Source: JAHJDS01 sp964569795
GTDB taxonomy: Bacteria; Desulfobacterota; Desulfarculia; Desulfarculales; JAHJDS01
Length of the DNA stretch: 64,000 bases
Assembly (NCBI GenBank): GCA_964569795.1
Contig: CAZMVB010000018.1
Coordinates: forward strand, 15,936 to 79,935
Reading direction: 5' to 3'
Shown: positions 26,361 through 34,639 of the stretch, piece after piece
Layout: the number at the start of each line of letters is the position of its first letter
Numbering within the stretch: the stretch's first letter is position 1
Notes under the pieces: model-generated
What the model saw: the letters and a program-made list of their open reading frames with translations, nothing else
What the model was told of the DNA's origin: nothing
Database searches by the model: none
Translations under genes and position numbers: made by a program

Positions 26361-26384
26361 AACGACGTCCCCGGGGGCGTCGTT
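26361..26384 (-). terminator. Bidirectional terminator between ssb and tatA
   Basis: AACGACGTCCCC pairs with GGGGGCGTCGTT, with one G-T wobble. It is preceded on the plus strand by a run of As (a T run for tatA transcripts) and followed by TTTCAATTTT for ssb. Confidence 0.85.
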
Positions 26385-26407
26385 TCAATTTTCTCTCTGA
26401 TTTATGT

Positions 26408-26620
26408 TCAGTCGCCCTTGGGCGGCGGCTTCTTGTCGTCAGTGGCGGCCTGGTCGGTCTTCTTGCCCGCCTCCTCGGTGATCTCGTCAGGATTCTTGAC
26501 CCCCCGGCGGAAGTTGCTGATCGCCTTGCCCAGTCCCCCCCCGATTTGGGGCAGCCGGCTGGCGCCGAAGAGCAACACCACGATCCCGAGGACAATCAGC
26601 AGTTCAGTGGTTCCAAACAT
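26408..26620 (-). CDS. tatA: Twin-arginine translocase subunit TatA/TatE
   Basis: 70 aa. One transmembrane helix (TELLIVLGIVVLLFG), then the hinge and amphipathic helix ASRLPQIGGGLGKAISNFRRGV and a charged tail ending KPPPKGD. It forms the Tat protein-conducting assembly. tatC is not nearby. The window also encodes a Tat-dependent candidate substrate, TldD at 57485-59071. Confidence 0.95.
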   Translation of the reverse strand: MFGTTELLIVLGIVVLLFGASRLPQIGGGLGKAISNFRRGVKNPDEITEEAGKKTDQAATDDKKPPPKGD

Positions 26621-26630
26621 AATGGTGATC

Positions 26631-27008
26631 CTATTCGTCGGTGTGGACTGTCTCGGCCATCATGGCCTGGAACTCGGGGGAGCGGGCCAGATCCAACAGC
26701 GAATGATGGAGTTCGATCCAGGCCCGCCAGGTCCTCTGCCAGGCCTCGTTCTGCCACGGCGCCCGGGGAGCCCGGGGCCGGGAAGCGCTTCCCAGAAAGG
26801 TTCGGTAATCCTGGTCGCAGGACCGGCAGAGCCTGACGGGCAGTTGCGGTCCCATGGCCACTCCGGCCTCGTCCTCCAGGGACTGGCCGCAGCGGGCGCA
26901 ATGCATCGGACAAGCCAGACAGTGAATCAGCCGCCTCAGGCTCTCGGCCTGAGGCGCGAACCGATCGGTCTCCCGACGGCGCCCCCTGATGTCGATGATC
27001 TCAGCCAT
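26631..27008 (-). CDS. Hypothetical cysteine-cluster protein
   Basis: 125 aa from the ATG at 27008 (AGAGG three bases upstream). A putative metal-binding cluster LIHCLACPMHCARCG is followed by RLCRSCDQDY. The C-terminal part is Trp-rich (WQNEAWQRTWRAWIELHH). No family recognised. It lies 10 bp upstream of tatA in the same direction, so co-transcription is likely. Confidence 0.65.
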   Translation of the reverse strand: MAEIIDIRGRRRETDRFAPQAESLRRLIHCLACPMHCARCGQSLEDEAGVAMGPQLPVRLCRSCDQDYRTFLGSASRPRAPRAPWQNEAWQRTWRAWIELHHSLLDLARSPEFQAMMAETVHTDE

Positions 27009-27123
27009 CGGCCTCTGTCTCGCCCCTTCCCTTCTCAAACTATACACCGCGTCCGAAGATGAGGTCAAGGAGGACCGCCCCCCCGCTCCCCGGGGACGGT
27101 CCCACCCGATCAAAGTGTCCGGT

Positions 27124-28365
27124 CTAGAACAGGGCGTAGATGAACGGCGTCATCGGTCCGGCCCCGCCGGCCACCACCAGGAGCAGCCCGATGCCCAACA
27201 GGACCAGGACGATGGGCAGCAGCCAGTACTTCTTGCGGTAGCGCAGGAACTCCCAGAACTCGGCCAGGATGGGCAACCGTGACGAGGCCATGGACAGCAG
27301 GGCCCAGAGCACGAAGATGACGACGACGAAGATGCCCCAGCTGATGAACACCCGCCGCAGCCGGCCGGGGGGCCCCATGACCAGGTTGTAGTCCTTCTCG
27401 GCGATGACGGCCCACTTCAGACCGGGTACGTCCAGGGGGCCGAAGGCCGAGATGACCCGGACGCCGCCGGGTCCGGCCGCGGTCAGCCGGCGGCCGTCGC
27501 GTCCGGCCAGGGCCCGGTTGATGGCCGGGGAGTCCAGCCGGGGCGTCTTGACCCCGGCCGCCTGTCCGGGCACGGCCAGGCTCTGGCTGGTCCACAGGGG
27601 CCCTGGTTTGACCTTCTTGAGCTGGATCAGCTCCCGCTTCCGGCGCCAGATCGAGTCGTCCAGTTGGGACGGCATCTTCAGCCAGGGCCTGACCACGTGG
27701 TCGGCCCCGACGGCGTACACCCGGATGCCGCCCACCTGCCAGCTGAGGGCCGGGGCCAGGGCCCGGGCCGGGACCAGCAGGGCCAGCACGCCCAGCGCCT
27801 TTTTCTGCTTGAAAACCGGAGCGGCCACCACGGCCTTGGCCTCGGCCCCGTCCGGGCCGGGCACCAGGCTGAAATCCTGGATAACCGTTTGGCCCGGTTT
27901 GGCCCCCCGGGCCCGAACAAAGGCCCGGGCCAGGACGGACTTCTTGAGGGCCGCCAGCTTCCTGACCTCGGCCGGCCGGGGGCCGGTGGCGTACCCCACG
28001 CCCCCGGTCGGTCCCAGCAGGACGAACCGGTACCCCTCGCTGCCGGGCACGATCTGCTTCAGGGCCGGCTTCAGGGTGGCGACAGCCGCCTTTTGCCCGT
28101 CCGGAGAGGGGGCGGCGATCTTGTCGAACAGGGCGATCACCTCCCGCCGGGAGGCCTGGGCGGCCACCAGGGCCGACAGCCGGTGGAACTGGTTCTTGAG
28201 ACGGGTGACGGCCAACCGCTGGATCTGGGGCAGGGGACTGGTCGCCAGGTCGGTCAGGTCCTTGGAGATGATGAACGAGGCGATGGTCCCGGCCAGGGCC
28301 AGCGGCGCCAGGGCCAGGACCAACAGTCCGGCCAGTCGTTTGAAATTGGCCTTTTTGTCAGCCAT
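27124..28365 (-). CDS. Membrane sensor-like domain fused to DUF5989
   Basis: 413 aa. A transmembrane helix at about 10-33 leads into an extracytoplasmic domain of about 310 residues. Segments such as SEGYRFVLLGPTGGVGYATGPRP and PVFKQKKALGVLALLVPA resemble dCache-type sensor beta sheets. A second helix (VFISWGIFVVVIFVLWALL) precedes a C-terminal segment LAEFWEFLRYRKKYWLLPIV ending GPMTPFIYALF, which is a complete DUF5989. DUF5989 is normally a separate protein of about 50 residues beside SxtJ and carbamoyltransferase genes, exactly the context here. No signalling output domain is present. Function unknown. Confidence 0.78.
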   Translation of the reverse strand: MADKKANFKRLAGLLVLALAPLALAGTIASFIISKDLTDLATSPLPQIQRLAVTRLKNQFHRLSALVAAQASRREVIALFDKIAAPSPDGQKAAVATLKPALKQIVPGSEGYRFVLLGPTGGVGYATGPRPAEVRKLAALKKSVLARAFVRARGAKPGQTVIQDFSLVPGPDGAEAKAVVAAPVFKQKKALGVLALLVPARALAPALSWQVGGIRVYAVGADHVVRPWLKMPSQLDDSIWRRKRELIQLKKVKPGPLWTSQSLAVPGQAAGVKTPRLDSPAINRALAGRDGRRLTAAGPGGVRVISAFGPLDVPGLKWAVIAEKDYNLVMGPPGRLRRVFISWGIFVVVIFVLWALLSMASSRLPILAEFWEFLRYRKKYWLLPIVLVLLGIGLLLVVAGGAGPMTPFIYALF

Positions 28366-28379
28366 GAATCGCTTCCTCT

Positions 28380-28838
28380 TCAGAACATCTTTTCGATGCG
28401 CTTGGGGTCGTTGCTGTCCGGCGGGCGGTCGGTCCAGTAGGAGGCGGCCTGCCGGTCGATTTTACGGTGCATGGGGTCCTGGCCGAACAGTTTCATGATC
28501 AGCCCGATGGGCGTGATCAGGAGGTAGAAGACCACGGACAGGATGAGGCCGCTCATGATCACGCCCAGGGCCAGGGCAAAGCCCATCCACAGCCGGTAGG
28601 GCATGATCAGGACCCGGGGCCAGAGAAAACCCAGGCCCAAAAAGATCAGACCGGCCAGGGCGAAGATCCAGGCCCAGGGGTGACCGAGGAGGATTGACCA
28701 CTCCTCCCAGTGCTTGAAGGCGATCAGTCCGACCAGGGCGAAAAAGACGACGCAGAACAGGATCCCGAAGTTCCGAATGGCCTTCGGTCCCACGTCCAGC
28801 TCGCGCAGGGATCGCTTGATTTCGTTCAGGGCGTCCAC
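28380..28838 (-). CDS. SxtJ-family membrane protein
   Basis: 152 aa, GTG start. About four hydrophobic helices (FGILFCVVFFALVGLIAF, WIFALAGLIFLGLGF, FALALGVIMSGLILSVVFYLL), with the family-typical PRVLIMPYRLWMGFA and TPIGLIMKLFGQDPM. SxtJ proteins accompany NodU-type carbamoyltransferases; their biochemical role is unknown. It starts 4 bp after the carbamoyltransferase stop. Confidence 0.88.
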   Translation of the reverse strand: MDALNEIKRSLRELDVGPKAIRNFGILFCVVFFALVGLIAFKHWEEWSILLGHPWAWIFALAGLIFLGLGFLWPRVLIMPYRLWMGFALALGVIMSGLILSVVFYLLITPIGLIMKLFGQDPMHRKIDRQAASYWTDRPPDSNDPKRIEKMF

Positions 28839-28842
28839 GATG

Positions 28843-30663
28843 TCAATCCAGGGCGAAGAGTTGGCGCCAGTCCACGTCCTCGCGCAGCGGCGGCTGCTCG
28901 GTCTTGCTGAGGAGGTAGTTGCCCATGACCAGGTAGTCCATCTCGGTCCGCATGAAGCAGAGGTAGGCGTGCTCGGGGGTGCAGACGATCGGCTCGCCGC
29001 GGACGTTGAACGAGGTGTTGACGATGACCGGACAGCCGGTCTTTTCCCGAAAGACCTCGAGCAGCCGGTGATAGAGGGGATTGGTCTCGGAGTGGACCGT
29101 CTGGATCCGGGCCGAGTAATCGACGTGGGTCACGGCCGGGATATCGGACCGCTTGATGCGGAGCATGTCCAGGCCGAAGAGGCGGCATTCCTCGTCGGTC
29201 ATCTGGCGGCAGATATCGGTGTGGACCGGGGCGACCAGGAGCATGTAGGGCGAGGGCTTATCCAGATGGAAGAACTGGGGACAGGCCTCGCCCAGGACGC
29301 TGGGGGCAAAGGGCCGAAACGACTCGCGGTACTTGATCTTGAGGTTGATGACCGACTGGGTCTCGGGATTGCGGGCGTCGCCCAGGATCGACCGGGCGCC
29401 CAGGGCCCGGGGGCCGAACTCCATCCGCCCCTGGAACCAGCCGATCACCTTCTGGTCGGCGATCAGGTCGGCCACCACCGCCGGAAGTTCCTCGTCGGCC
29501 AGTTCCCGATAGGGCAGGCCGCGTTTCTCGAGGAAGGAGGCGATGTCCCCGTTGTCAAAGGCCGGTCCCAAAAACGAGCCCAACTGGCTGTCGGTGGCGT
29601 CGTCGGCGGCGCGGGGGTGGTCCTGGTAGCAGTACCAGGTGTACAGGGCCGCCCCCAGGGCCCCGCCGGCGTCGCCGGCCGCGGGCTGGATCCAGATGTC
29701 CTCGTAGGGGCTTTCGCGCAGGATGCGGCCGTTGCCCACGCAGTTGAGGGCCACGCCGCCGGCCAGGCAGAGGTGCTTCTGCCCGGTGACCTCGTGGACG
29801 TGCCGGGCGGCCCGCGTCATGATCATCTCGGTCACTTCCTGGACGCTGCGGGCCAGGTCCATGTCCCGCTGGGTGACCTCGGACTCGGGACGCCGGGGCG
29901 GTCCGCCGAACAGCTTTTCGAACCGCTTGTTGGTCATGGTCAATCCGGCGCAGTAGTCGAAGTACTCCATGTTCATCCGGAAGGACCCGTCCTCCTTGAC
30001 GTCGATCAAATGCTCGAGGATGAGGTCCTGGTATATGGGCCGGCCGTAGGGGGCCAGGCCCATGACCTTGTACTCGCCCGAATTGACCTTGAATCCGGTG
30101 TAATAGGTGAAGGCGCTGTAGAGCAGTCCCAGGCTGTGGGGGAACCGGATCTCCTGGAGGATGTCGATCTTGTTGCCCTGGCCCACGCCAAAGGAGGTGG
30201 TCGTCCACTCGCCGACGCCGTCCATGGTCAGAAAGGCGGCCTCCTGGTAGGGGGACGGGAAGAAGGCGCTGGCGGCGTGGGCCTGATGGTGATTGGTGAA
30301 CAATACCTTGCCGTCGAACCCGGTCAGCTCCTTGGCCAGCAGCTCCTTGATCCAGAGCTTCTTCTTGAGCCACTGGGGCATGGCCTTGAGCCAGGACTTG
30401 AGGCCGAAGGGCGCGAAGGAGAGGTAGGTCTCCAGCAAGCGCTCGAATTTGATGAAAGGTTTGTCGTAGAATGTGATGTAATCCAGGTCGGCCCCGGTCA
30501 GGCCGCTGTGTTCGAGACAGAAGCGGATGGCGTTGGTCGGAAAGTCCTGGTCGTGTTTGATGCGGGTCCACCGCTCTTCCTGGGCGGCGGCGGCGATGCG
30601 GCCGTCGATGACCAGGGCGGCGGCGGAGTCATGGTAGAAGGCGGAGATGCCGAGTATATTCAT
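28843..30663 (-). CDS. NodU/TobZ-family O-carbamoyltransferase
   Basis: 606 aa from the ATG at 30663, where family similarity starts (MNILGISAFYHDSAAALVID); an upstream ATG would add 13 residues. The N-terminal Kae1-like domain has FTNHHQAHAASAFFPSP, with metal-binding histidines, and LAGGVALNCVGNG. The C-terminal YrdC-like-domain region has GRMEFGPRALGARSILGDAR. The enzyme uses carbamoyl phosphate and ATP to carbamoylate a hydroxyl, often on a sugar or polyketide. The acceptor here is unknown; linkage to SxtJ and DUF5989 suggests a membrane or envelope product. Confidence 0.93.
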   Translation of the reverse strand: MNILGISAFYHDSAAALVIDGRIAAAAQEERWTRIKHDQDFPTNAIRFCLEHSGLTGADLDYITFYDKPFIKFERLLETYLSFAPFGLKSWLKAMPQWLKKKLWIKELLAKELTGFDGKVLFTNHHQAHAASAFFPSPYQEAAFLTMDGVGEWTTTSFGVGQGNKIDILQEIRFPHSLGLLYSAFTYYTGFKVNSGEYKVMGLAPYGRPIYQDLILEHLIDVKEDGSFRMNMEYFDYCAGLTMTNKRFEKLFGGPPRRPESEVTQRDMDLARSVQEVTEMIMTRAARHVHEVTGQKHLCLAGGVALNCVGNGRILRESPYEDIWIQPAAGDAGGALGAALYTWYCYQDHPRAADDATDSQLGSFLGPAFDNGDIASFLEKRGLPYRELADEELPAVVADLIADQKVIGWFQGRMEFGPRALGARSILGDARNPETQSVINLKIKYRESFRPFAPSVLGEACPQFFHLDKPSPYMLLVAPVHTDICRQMTDEECRLFGLDMLRIKRSDIPAVTHVDYSARIQTVHSETNPLYHRLLEVFREKTGCPVIVNTSFNVRGEPIVCTPEHAYLCFMRTEMDYLVMGNYLLSKTEQPPLREDVDWRQLFALD

Positions 30664-30929
30664 CCGGTCAGGCCTCGCCAGATGGAGGTACAAGAATTTC
30701 ATATTATGGTGACCCGATTGATAAAAGTCAAGCCAAAGCGGCGGCTCGAACGGGCCCGGCGCCCGGCGGGACGACCTTGACCCTGGGAGATGGCTCTGAT
30801 AGTTTTGGTGTATTATCGGACGGCTGCCGGGGCCTGAGGGGCGGGGTCAGACCGCGGCGCAGTCCCGGGACCGGCCGGGGAAACCGTCAACCCGGTACGC
30901 GCGTTTTATTGGCCGAACTGGGGCGACCC

Positions 30930-33341
30930 ATGGCTGATTGGCGACTCAGGTTTTCGATCGGCGTCCTGGTGTTCGGTCTGGTTTTGGCCGGCGGGGTCGG
31001 GGCCCGGGCCGCGGCCGGGGGCTGCGGGACCATCCGGGGCCTGGTCCGGTCGTTTCGGGCCTTGACCGGGGGCCTGGCCGCAAAGATCAACCCCCAGCCG
31101 CCTTATCCCTCCACCCTGCACGAAATCAAGAAGTACCTACTGGCCCGGGTCCGGCTGACCCGACTGCGGACCACCCTGGCCGCCCTCGAGCGGCTGGAGC
31201 GGTCCTGTCGCCGGGGGGGCGGCCGGTACGACCCGGCCTCGGCCCGGCTGGTGGCGGCCGCGGCCCTGGATCGTCTGAAAATCCACGGACAGGCCCTGGC
31301 GCTCCTGGAAAAAATCGAGGTCCCGGGCTATCCGCTGCGCGACTACGTCACCTGGCTGACCGCCCGGCAGGACCTGGCCCTGCACCGGCCGGGTCGGGCC
31401 CTGGCCCGGCTGGAGAGGCTGGGGACCAGGCTGCGCCGGACCAGACAGCCGTTGTCCTTCCAGGTGGACCGGGATTTGGCCCGGGCCGCCGCCGCCGCGG
31501 GCCGCTACTCGGTCGCCACCGCCGTCCTCCGGGACCTGGCGGGCCGGGAGACGCGGGACTGGATGCGGGCCCGCATCGACCTGACCCGGGCCCGAATCCT
31601 GTTCCAGGCCGGCCGCCGGGGCCGGGCCCGGGCGGCCCTGCTGTCGATTTACGCCCGGGCGCCGCTGTGGCGGGCCGGCCGGAGGGCCCGGCGTCTGCTG
31701 GCGGCCAGGTTCGGGATCGCCCGCCGGCGCCTGTTCGAGGCCCTCGCCCCGGCCGACAAGGTGGCCTACGTTTACGCCCTGTCCCGGTCCCGCCGCCGCC
31801 GGGTGCGGAATCGCGCCTGGGGGCTGGTGGACAAAATTGTGGCCCAGCCCGGCTGGGACGCCCGGACCCGGTGGCTCCATGACTACTTGCGGGCCCGGCG
31901 ACTGCACCGGAAGGGGCGCTACGCCGCGTCCCTGGCCCTGTTCAAGCGGCTGGACAAGACGGCGACCGATCCCGAGGAAAAGGCGCTGGGTCTGGCCTGG
32001 GCCTTCCGGAGCGCGGTCCATCTGGGCGACGGCTCGGGGCGGCCGCTGCTCAAGATCATGCTCCAGCGCAAGTGCGGCCGCCCGGCCTGCGTCCGGGCCC
32101 TGATCCACCTGGCCCGATCCCACGCCCGGGCCGGGGCCCTGGAAAACGCCCAGCGGGCCTACCTCCTGGCCGGCCGCCTGGCCGCGGATCACGACCGGGG
32201 CCACCGGGCCCTGTGGGCCGCGGCCAAGATGTGGCTCAAGGCCGGCCGTCTGACCCGGGCGGCCCGGGTGTTCCTGCGTTTGGCGGCCCTGGCCGGGCAC
32301 TCCCGGTTCCGGAGCGGGGCCCTGTTCCACGCCGGCCGGATCTACGCCCGCCTGGGCAAGCACCGGCTGGCCCGGGCCTGTTTCGCCCAGGCGGCGGTCG
32401 AATTTCCAGCGGACTACTACGGCCAGGAGGCGGCCCGCCGGGTGAGACGGATCGCCGCCCGGGGCCCGGCCGCCCTGAAGCGGGCGGCCGCGGGCAGCCC
32501 GGTCAAGTTTCTTCCGCCGCCCGTCTTTCCCGGGCAGTCGCCGCCCGGGCTCAAGGCCGATCCCGGCTGGCGACGCTATCGCCTCCTGTGCCGGCTGGAC
32601 CTGGCCGACTGGGCCCGCCCGGAACTGGAAGACCTCCTCAAACGCCACCCCCAGGACCGGGGCCTGGCCTACCTCCTGATGAAGAGCTATCACCGCCAGG
32701 GGCGGCATCGCCGGGCCTTCTTCGTCCTGGTCAAACATCTCAACGAGTTCAAGTTCGGCCGGGGCAAAAACCTGCCGGCCGATTTCGAGCGGATCATCTA
32801 TCCCCGCCGCTACCAGCAGGAGATCATCGCCATTGCCCGGAAATACGGCCTGGACCCCTATTTTCTGATGGGCGTGGGCCTGAGCGAAAGCCGGTTCGTG
32901 CCCCTGGCCACCTCGCCGGTGGGGGCCCGGGGATTGTTTCAGATCATGCCCTTTTTGGGACGGCGGCTGGCCCGACACCTCGGCCTGGCCCGATTCCACA
33001 CGGCCATGCTCTACCTGGAGCGCCTCAACCTGGAGATGGCCGCCTATCATCTGCGCGAACTGCAGCAGCTCTTCGGCGGCAAGCAGCACCTGATGGCCGC
33101 CGCCTACAACGCCGGCCAGGGGGCGGTCAGGCGCTGGCTGGCCAAGGTGGGGACCTCGGACCGGATCAAGTTCGTCGAGGGCATCGGCTATCACGAGACC
33201 CGGATCTTCGTCAAGAACGTGCTCCAGGCCAAACGGATCTACGCCGGCCTGGCGTCCGGACACCTGGCCGCCGGTTCCCGGACACGTAAAGCGGAGCACC
33301 ACCGGCCGAAACCGGCTGCCCGGCGCCGGGTAATTTTCTGA
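30930..33341 (+). CDS. Large soluble lytic murein transglycosylase (Slt-type)
   Basis: 803 aa from the ATG at 30930, where a signal peptide begins (RFSIGVLVFGLVLAGGVGARA). Residues about 40-640 form alpha-helical TPR-like repeats rich in Arg and Ala, as in the U-shaped Slt superhelix. The C-terminal SLT domain contains GLSESRF with the catalytic glutamate E653, then SPVGARGLFQIMPFLG and AAYNAGQGAVRRW. It would cleave peptidoglycan with 1,6-anhydro formation in the periplasm. It is somewhat longer than E. coli Slt70. Confidence 0.92.
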   Translation: MADWRLRFSIGVLVFGLVLAGGVGARAAAGGCGTIRGLVRSFRALTGGLAAKINPQPPYPSTLHEIKKYLLARVRLTRLRTTLAALERLERSCRRGGGRYDPASARLVAAAALDRLKIHGQALALLEKIEVPGYPLRDYVTWLTARQDLALHRPGRALARLERLGTRLRRTRQPLSFQVDRDLARAAAAAGRYSVATAVLRDLAGRETRDWMRARIDLTRARILFQAGRRGRARAALLSIYARAPLWRAGRRARRLLAARFGIARRRLFEALAPADKVAYVYALSRSRRRRVRNRAWGLVDKIVAQPGWDARTRWLHDYLRARRLHRKGRYAASLALFKRLDKTATDPEEKALGLAWAFRSAVHLGDGSGRPLLKIMLQRKCGRPACVRALIHLARSHARAGALENAQRAYLLAGRLAADHDRGHRALWAAAKMWLKAGRLTRAARVFLRLAALAGHSRFRSGALFHAGRIYARLGKHRLARACFAQAAVEFPADYYGQEAARRVRRIAARGPAALKRAAAGSPVKFLPPPVFPGQSPPGLKADPGWRRYRLLCRLDLADWARPELEDLLKRHPQDRGLAYLLMKSYHRQGRHRRAFFVLVKHLNEFKFGRGKNLPADFERIIYPRRYQQEIIAIARKYGLDPYFLMGVGLSESRFVPLATSPVGARGLFQIMPFLGRRLARHLGLARFHTAMLYLERLNLEMAAYHLRELQQLFGGKQHLMAAAYNAGQGAVRRWLAKVGTSDRIKFVEGIGYHETRIFVKNVLQAKRIYAGLASGHLAAGSRTRKAEHHRPKPAARRRVIF

Positions 33342-33501
33342 AGGGAGCGGTTTTGGGTTCAAGGGAGCTTGCCTTGGGCCGGACCGGTCTGGAATAATAG
33401 GTGGATACGACCGGCGGATCGCTCCCCGGCGCCGGGACCGGATCACGGTCGTCGGGCCGGGGAGGCGCGACCGCGCCGGATCGTTTTGCGGAGAGAAATC
33501 C

Positions 33502-34608
33502 TTGAAGTCGAAAGTCCTCACCGGGCTCATGATCGGCGGCCTGGTCCTGTTCGGGGCCTGCGGGGGTCGATCGGGTCCGGAGCCGCCGCCGGAACTGCCG
33601 CCCCTGAGCGAGAAACCCGCCCCGGTCTCGCCCGGTCCGCTGGTGGTGGTCAAGGACCTGAACCAGGTCTGCCTGCGGGTGCTGGTGGCCAAGAACGCGG
33701 CCGTTTTGAGACGGGTCAAGCAGCGCCTCAAGCAGGGAGAGCAGTTCGTCACCCTGGTCAAGAAATTCTCGACCGCCGGGCCGATCGAGCGGGGCGGTCT
33801 GCTGGGTTGTTTCAACCAGGCCCGCCTGGACCCGGGGCTGGCCCGCGTGGTCTCCCGGCTCAAGGTCGGCCAGGTGGGTGGGCCGATCCTCACCCGGTAC
33901 GGTCCGACCCTGGTCCAGCGCACGACCCACTACCATTTCCTGCTGGCCCAGCGGCTGGCCGAACGCCGGGAATATGACCGGGCCGTGAAGCAGTACCGCC
34001 AGGACCTGGCCCTCAACCCGGACCGGGCCGCCTCGTGGCATGGTCTGGGCATGATCTACCTGAAGCGGGACCGCCAGGATTTGGCCCGGCGCTGCCTGGC
34101 CCGGGCCGTGGCCCTGGACCACAACGACCGGGAGGCGGCGGTGGCCCTGGCCCGGCTCAAGGCCTCGTTCCGGGCGCCGGAGACCGGGGGCCGGGTCCTG
34201 GTGGCCGTCCGGGACGGGGTGAGCGTCATGTCCGCCCCGGCCCCCCCGGCCCGGGTGGTCTTCCGACTGCCCCGGCACGAGCCGGTCAAGGTCCTCCTGA
34301 AGCGGGGGGAGCAATACTACGTCAGCGACTGGCGCGGGAAAAAGGGCTGGGCCCACGCCGGGGGGTTCGCCCCGGGGCCGTACGTCCTGATCACCGACCC
34401 GACGGCCAAGCTGCGCCGCCGGCCGGACTCCCGCGCCCGGGTGGCCTACGTCTGCGTGGCCACCTCGGTCCTCCGGGTGGTCGGCCGGCGGGGCCGGTGG
34501 CTCAAACTCAAACTGGACGCCAAGCGGACCGGCTGGATCCTCCAGGACCAGGTCTTCGGCGCCGGTCCCCATCTGGCGAGGCTCATCAGCCGTCGCCCAC
34601 GGAAGTAA
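33502..34608 (+). CDS. Lipoprotein combining parvulin-like PPIase, TPR and SH3 modules
   Basis: 368 aa. The start is a TTG with GGAGAG eight bases upstream. A lipobox LFGAC places the lipidated cysteine at about residue 20. After a Pro-rich linker, residues about 48-135 resemble a PpiC/parvulin rotamase (VKKFSTAGPIERGGLLGCFN and VSRLKVGQVGGPI). Two TPRs follow (about 140-215), then two bacterial SH3-like domains (about 235-355). This is a periplasmic folding or cell-wall-binding factor by domain content. It follows the lytic transglycosylase and precedes the macroglobulin gene by 31 bp, so the three may work on envelope integrity. Confidence 0.8.
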   Translation: MKSKVLTGLMIGGLVLFGACGGRSGPEPPPELPPLSEKPAPVSPGPLVVVKDLNQVCLRVLVAKNAAVLRRVKQRLKQGEQFVTLVKKFSTAGPIERGGLLGCFNQARLDPGLARVVSRLKVGQVGGPILTRYGPTLVQRTTHYHFLLAQRLAERREYDRAVKQYRQDLALNPDRAASWHGLGMIYLKRDRQDLARRCLARAVALDHNDREAAVALARLKASFRAPETGGRVLVAVRDGVSVMSAPAPPARVVFRLPRHEPVKVLLKRGEQYYVSDWRGKKGWAHAGGFAPGPYVLITDPTAKLRRRPDSRARVAYVCVATSVLRVVGRRGRWLKLKLDAKRTGWILQDQVFGAGPHLARLISRRPRK

Positions 34609-34639
34609 ACCTGTCTCTTCGGATCTCGGGGAGGAAAAA

